Below, piece after piece: positions 60,554 to 64,000 of a stretch of DNA of 64,000 nt. Each line of letters begins with the position of its first letter. The first letter of the stretch is position 1. The stretch comes from G942493375 sp942493375 (GTDB lineage: Bacteria; Armatimonadota; UBA5829). The position numbers and the translations under genes were made by a program. Below the pieces are notes generated by a model. It saw only the letters and a list, made by a program, of their open reading frames with translations, searched no databases and was not told the origin of the DNA. The stretch is from NCBI GenBank assembly GCA_942493375.1, contig OW818698.1:186001-250000 (forward strand), in the 5' to 3' direction.

Positions 60554-61366
60554 TTAATTTACCTCTGGATAATTAGGTGATCCCGGTCCAATATGAACCA
60601 GTTTCTCACAAGCATGCACCAATACCTGCCTACCGCAGAGGATACATTTACCCCATGTAGCATTTGGGAAATACTGGTTCTTGTGATCAATAATCTCATA
60701 CTCAACAAATCCTTTGCATGTATCACACCACGCCTTGCCAGCTCTATCATCTTTTACTGGAATGCAATCACCTTTAGGAGAATCTATAGTTGTTTGCCAA
60801 AACGATATAATATCACAAGGAACATGCCAAATGGTGAATGAACGTTCGGGGTATGCAGTTTGGAGGCCAGCAGTATATTCAGCGGCTCTTTTCTCACCAT
60901 ATTCAATACACTCTTCATCAGAACCTGCAACAACTATATGGTCTACATGCTCGTGATTTATAAAACTCTCTATTCTCCATGAAGCTTCATTTGGAGTTCT
61001 TTCTCTAATCTGGTCTATGTGCTTTCTGGCAGAAACAGGCCCTTCCAGAAACACCATCCCGTCAACTTCTGAAAACTCAGATTCTGGTATATCCGCCCAT
61101 ATCTCCTCAGCAGTATAGGCCAAATCCGTCAGCTCAGAAGTCAATTCTGCTTTAACAACACCGCCAAGTGAGTTTAATTCCTGCACTATACGCCGAGATT
61201 CATTTTCAGACAATCCCCGCCACAATTCGGTATTAAGCTCTCCCTCAATCATCCTCAGCCCGTACCAGTCCAACCCCTCTTTGCCAAATACCGCATAGAC
61301 TCTCGCACGAAAATCCGCAATATCTTCAGGAATAGAATACAACACCACCGACCACTCACCGCTCAT
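60554..61366 (-). CDS. Unknown protein with C-terminal zinc ribbon
   Basis: 270 residues, not recognised as a named family. Residues 1-75 (VVLYSIPEDIADFRARVYAVF, then LWRGLSENESRRIVQELNSLGGVVKAEL) resemble the ribosomal L7/L12 C-terminal fold in length and hydrophobic pattern. The middle (RIESFINHEHVDHIVVAGSDEECIEYGEKRAAEY) is unassigned. The end has two CxxC pairs (WCDTCKG and KCILCGRQ), a likely zinc ribbon. Cytoplasmic. It is encoded directly before the HEAT-repeat gene. A DNA-, RNA- or protein-binding adaptor role is a guess. Confidence 0.7.
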   Translation of the reverse strand: MSGEWSVVLYSIPEDIADFRARVYAVFGKEGLDWYGLRMIEGELNTELWRGLSENESRRIVQELNSLGGVVKAELTSELTDLAYTAEEIWADIPESEFSEVDGMVFLEGPVSARKHIDQIRERTPNEASWRIESFINHEHVDHIVVAGSDEECIEYGEKRAAEYTAGLQTAYPERSFTIWHVPCDIISFWQTTIDSPKGDCIPVKDDRAGKAWCDTCKGFVEYEIIDHKNQYFPNATWGKCILCGRQVLVHACEKLVHIGPGSPNYPEVN

Positions 61367-61391
61367 TATCTACACCCACAATCTATAATCA

Positions 61392-62570
61392 TCAATCCAA
61401 TGTCACCACCGGAGATCTCCCCAGTGCCAGTTGGGAAACCTGGTTGGTTTTCAGGTCATATGCCAGAATGCGATTACCCAGGCTCCAGATTATTTGATCA
61501 TCCGGGAGAAGATTCACATCACCGGTCATAGTCAATGAAAACACCGTTTCCAGCCCAATATCCTGTTTCTGTCCGGTCTGTTTGTTTATGGCAGCCAGAC
61601 CAGCAAAAACCATACCATTGCGTCGTTCAATATCATAGTTCGTTGGTTTATGACCTCTTAGTTCCCTCATATAATGGTTGCTTCTGGAATCTATTTCTTG
61701 TAGACCCACATCGTGTGTTCTGATTCGGTATCCCTTGTTTGCAGTTTTCTGAGAGAACTTGGGGTTAATAAGCAATCCACTTAAAGAACATAAATCCCAA
61801 TAACCTGGTGTTTTATTGTGAGTAATCATCAATCGATCTGCTTTTATATGTAACGATTCCTTTTCGGTCCCATCCAGATTCATTTGATATGCAACACCAG
61901 TCTTAGAGTCAATATAATATACATGGCCAGGTTTGTTCTTCAGAAATGATGCCGCGGGGTCATAATTTGCCTGGGTAACCAAAGACGTATCCCCTGCAAT
62001 CTTATAATGAAAGAACAAGCCAATGTAGGAGATTGTATTGATCACAACACAGAGCACCAGAGCCGCAAATACAGGTTTTGTAAAGCTCAGTTTTGTATAG
62101 TTGATAAGAACCTTTACAAATGGCCATTCTATTAATATGGTCAAAAGCCATGTAGCAAAGATAAAACCGACCAAAACAAAACGCATAATACCGAGTGATA
62201 TCCAGCTTGAGTCAGATTCTGACAATTCCGCCATAATGACCAATCCAATAAAAGCACTCACCAGATTAGCCAAAAGCAGCGGACCATACGCCTTTCCCAC
62301 ACCAAGAGCCGATGGATGTTTCTGCAATCCAATACTATCCGCAGTAACCACTTCCATCTGCCCAAGCCATCGAGTTCTAAAAGCAGGAATCCGAAGCAAC
62401 AACACAGCAGCAACTGCTTCCACAAGAGCAATAACAAAATTCAAAAATATAAGATGGCTATAACCCGCAACAACAATACCAGACCCCAGATTCGCATATG
62501 CAGGTGCAGCTATGATAAAGAGAACCACAGCAATACAGCTAGTTTCCAGCCAACGTATATTTCGTTTCAT
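61392..62570 (-). CDS. Membrane protein of unknown function
   Basis: 392 residues. The N-terminal half has about six hydrophobic helices (first at 12-28, with a signal-like APAYA); the C-terminal half from about residue 215 is soluble and contains short strand-like repeats (GHVYYIDSKTGVAYQMNLDG, IIWSLGNRILAYDLKTNQVSQLALG) reminiscent of a beta-propeller blade or DPP-like sensor. The polar half would face the periplasm. It lies 26 bp upstream of the zinc-ribbon gene on the same strand, suggesting an operon. Confidence 0.65.
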   Translation of the reverse strand: MKRNIRWLETSCIAVVLFIIAAPAYANLGSGIVVAGYSHLIFLNFVIALVEAVAAVLLLRIPAFRTRWLGQMEVVTADSIGLQKHPSALGVGKAYGPLLLANLVSAFIGLVIMAELSESDSSWISLGIMRFVLVGFIFATWLLTILIEWPFVKVLINYTKLSFTKPVFAALVLCVVINTISYIGLFFHYKIAGDTSLVTQANYDPAASFLKNKPGHVYYIDSKTGVAYQMNLDGTEKESLHIKADRLMITHNKTPGYWDLCSLSGLLINPKFSQKTANKGYRIRTHDVGLQEIDSRSNHYMRELRGHKPTNYDIERRNGMVFAGLAAINKQTGQKQDIGLETVFSLTMTGDVNLLPDDQIIWSLGNRILAYDLKTNQVSQLALGRSPVVTLD

Positions 62571-62600
62571 AATTATCCTTTACTACACAGCAATTCCGGG

Positions 62601-62924
62601 TCAAGACATCCACTTGTTTATCCCAAACACTGCCACACTATCAGTCAGATACCAGACATCCACAGTCAATCCACCCCATCCCCATTCACCGGCTATCATG
62701 TATTCATAATGGTTGACTGTTATAAATGGAAGTATGACATATGAAGCCCCAAAGCGCACTCTAGGGCCTCCGATAGCTGCGCCTCTTTTCATTTTGGCCG
62801 CATCGTGGTAGTCAGCCACCGCCTTCCGAGCGATCTTTGTGTGGACTGCCGGTACACCCCATATCCAGGTAACCAAATACAACCCACCGACAATATACAA
62901 CATCAGTCTTTTACGTTTAGTCAT
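62601..62924 (-). CDS. Small membrane-anchored protein of unknown function
   Basis: 107 residues. One N-terminal helix (LMLYIVGGLYLVTWIWGVP) is followed by a short charged segment and a C-terminal aromatic, Gly/Trp-rich region (YEYMIAGEWGWGGLTVDVWYL). No family recognised. It lies 30 bp upstream of the larger membrane protein gene, so the four genes 62924-58766 could form one operon. Confidence 0.55.
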   Translation of the reverse strand: MTKRKRLMLYIVGGLYLVTWIWGVPAVHTKIARKAVADYHDAAKMKRGAAIGGPRVRFGASYVILPFITVNHYEYMIAGEWGWGGLTVDVWYLTDSVAVFGINKWMS

Positions 62925-62960
62925 CTGCTACCCCCACATCCGAGTATAACGCCTTTCCCT

Positions 62961-62982
62961 TTCCGTGTATTCCGTGGTTGAA
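62961..62982. repeat. TTCCGTGTATTCCGTGGTT repeat, copy 1
   Basis: TTCCGTGTATTCCGTGGTTG just downstream of the GxxExxY stop. Inverted copies lie upstream of the gene at 63388-63419, and a third copy is at 63528-63559. Confidence 0.75.
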
Positions 62983-62987
62983 TTCCC

Positions 62988-63365
62988 CTACTTCACAATC
63001 CGCTCGATCTGCGCTTTAGGGTGATGATTGAAATTGACCAGGAAACCTAATTCCAGTCCGGATGCATGTAGATAATGTTGGACCAGTGCAAAGTGTTCAT
63101 TAGTTAGTTCAGCTACAGCTTTAATCTCCACAATGATCTGATCAAAGCATATAAAATCCGGTTTGTATATCTGCTGCAGAGGCAAACCCTTATAGTATAT
63201 TAGCAGTTCCTTGTGGGAGCTAAATGGTATCTCCTGACTACGGAATTCCTTTTCCAGGCACTCCTGATAAACAGCTTCCAAAAACCCGCAGCCAATCTCC
63301 CGGAAAACTTCAAAAATCGCCCCACGTATCCGAAAACTCTCTTCCTCAAATTTCAAAACAGGCAT
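62988..63365 (-). CDS. GxxExxY protein (PD-(D/E)XK-like)
   Basis: 125 residues with the defining motif GCGFLEAVYQECL, followed by YKPDFICFDQIIVEIKAV, where an Asp and a Glu-x-Lys suggest a PD-(D/E)XK nuclease-like fold. Ends LGFLVNFNHHPKAQIERIVK, standard for the family. Biological function is unknown. AGGAGG at 63373-63378 supports ATG 63365. The gene is bracketed by copies of the CCGTGTATTCCGTGGTTA repeat. Confidence 0.92.
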   Translation of the reverse strand: MPVLKFEEESFRIRGAIFEVFREIGCGFLEAVYQECLEKEFRSQEIPFSSHKELLIYYKGLPLQQIYKPDFICFDQIIVEIKAVAELTNEHFALVQHYLHASGLELGFLVNFNHHPKAQIERIVK

Positions 63366-63387
63366 TTGCGTTACCTCCTTTTTTTAA

Positions 63388-63559
63388 TAACCACGGAATA
63401 CACGGAATACACGGAAAAAAGAAGGGAAACAAACAGATATAGAACCCAAACAAGATTAAGACAGACCAAACCACCAACACAACACTTGAACTACATCATG
63501 ATATCACAAGGTATTTATTATTTTGCATTTTTCCGTGTATTCCGTGTATTCCGTGGTTA
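63388..63559. repeat. 32-bp inverted repeat pair built of TTCCGTGTA units
   Basis: 63388-63419 (TAACCACGGAATACACGG onward) and 63528-63559 are perfect 32-base reverse complements. Each consists of nine-base GGAATACAC-type units. The 108 bp between them are AT-rich and unassigned. The remaining space to 63664 shows no gene. Confidence 0.85.
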
Positions 63560-63664
63560 ATAAAGGGGAGAAGCTAAGGAAAAGCACAGTGTGACGCACA
63601 AAAAAGCAACACGCCACACTGCACAATTGTCGTTATATTTTCATTGACTCTGTGGTGATAAGAA

Positions 63665-64000
63665 TCATTCAGTGGTCACGATCTCGTAGATCGCGGCATT
63701 CCTTGTCTTGTTCGTATCTACTGTTATCTTACCTGTCAGTGGTTGCCTTTTGCCGGACAGGCGGTCTATCAGCATCAGTCCTTTACCACCCTTTGGCAGC
63801 ATTTTCGTGTTGATATTCAGGGTCATCTTGCTACCGACTCCCTGGTTGCTGTAGGAGAGGACCGTGATCAGGGCTATTCTGCCTTTCTTGGCCAGCATAT
63901 GGACACGGACCCGGTTGGTAACGTCCAGTTTGATCATTACCTGTTTGCCTTCAAGGTCCATCCCTTGAATAAGCGTTTCGTCACCGGGTGTCTTGGTGAC
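63665..64000 (-). CDS. C-terminal part of a larger protein, probably carbohydrate-active (5' end outside window)
   Basis: The frame is open from the stop at 63665 to the window edge; only 111 residues are present. The sequence alternates polar and hydrophobic residues (KQVMIKLDVTNRVRVHMLA, MTLNINTKMLPKGGKGLMLIDR), suggesting a C-terminal beta-sandwich of the kind that ends many glycoside hydrolases. An internal ATG at 63961 is not taken as the start because coding-like sequence continues beyond it. Family cannot be assigned from this piece. Confidence 0.6.
   Translation of the reverse strand, partial: VTKTPGDETLIQGMDLEGKQVMIKLDVTNRVRVHMLAKKGRIALITVLSYSNQGVGSKMTLNINTKMLPKGGKGLMLIDRLSGKRQPLTGKITVDTNKTRNAAIYEIVTTE

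Noticed and set aside
62988..63365. GxxExxY gene as a Type II toxin or restriction enzyme
   Set aside because: Nuclease-like residues are present, but no antitoxin or methylase partner is encoded nearby and family function is unknown; kept as unknown.

Overview
The window reads as ordinary chromosome from a Gram-negative-type (diderm) free-living bacterium with moderate GC. An MlaE/MlaF/MlaD lipid-transport operon and an outer-membrane beta-barrel protein indicate an outer membrane. The mix of GH9, GH116, GH141-like, DUF4091 and SASA-esterase genes, a CUT1 sugar ABC transporter, a URO-D-like protein and a GxxExxY protein resembles uncultured Armatimonadota and, less closely, Planctomycetota or Verrucomicrobiota. 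That placement is inference; no rRNA or other phylogenetic marker was analysed. TTG starts with good Shine-Dalgarno sequences are frequent (mlaD, rplI, guaA, the porin-like gene, both large c-di-GMP genes).

Layout. 1-824: end of a polysaccharide flippase. 957-4170: mlaE-mlaF-mlaD. 4393-6348: rplI-dnaB. 6631-8418: MsbA-like ABC exporter (minus). 8666-11958: three tandem paralogous lipoprotein-like genes. 12214-12516: a 28-residue membrane peptide and a CsbD stress protein. 12807-16094: CUT1 sugar uptake operon (minus). 16544-18636: guaA-hpt. 18843-19664: SDR. 19983-20059: tRNA-Arg(UCG). 20106-20900: PHP phosphatase. 20981-22102: porin-like protein. 22284-24022: phenylacetate-CoA ligase plus ACT protein. 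24381-28270: prenyltransferase, CPBP protease and DUF4091 glycosidase. 28359-29696: an ISKra4-like insertion sequence. 29864-32337: PadR regulator plus a large membrane protein. 32530-40283: carbohydrate-active block (SASA esterase, URO-D-like, YdeI-like, GH141-like, GH9). 40734-45726: cysteine hydrolase, sulfotransferase and the PAPS-making cysD-cysNC pair. 46034-55282: two multi-PAS GGDEF-EAL proteins. 55566-58430: GH116. 58766-62924: HEAT-repeat protein, zinc-ribbon protein and two membrane proteins of unknown role. 62988-63365: GxxExxY protein. 63665-64000: end of another gene.

Functionally, the ABC importer, the glycosidases and the esterase suggest growth on plant-type or sulfated polysaccharides. 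CysD/CysNC would supply PAPS for the neighbouring sulfotransferase. Two large sensory enzymes would link periplasmic or environmental signals to c-di-GMP.

The most striking non-coding signal is dispersed palindromic DNA. At least six intergenic elements of about 110-180 bp share GTAACAGTTCAG-type ends and are flanked by 8-bp direct repeats, as expected for MITEs mobilised by an IS66-type transposase. Their interiors are interchangeable. Further palindrome families cluster between genes, and one such spacer (42.36-42.94 kb) has been tandemly duplicated together with the tails of both convergent genes. I did not find a convincing new defence system or CRISPR array. The unexplained 58.8-62.9 kb gene cluster, the tripled lipoprotein array and the MITE family are the best candidates for something undescribed.
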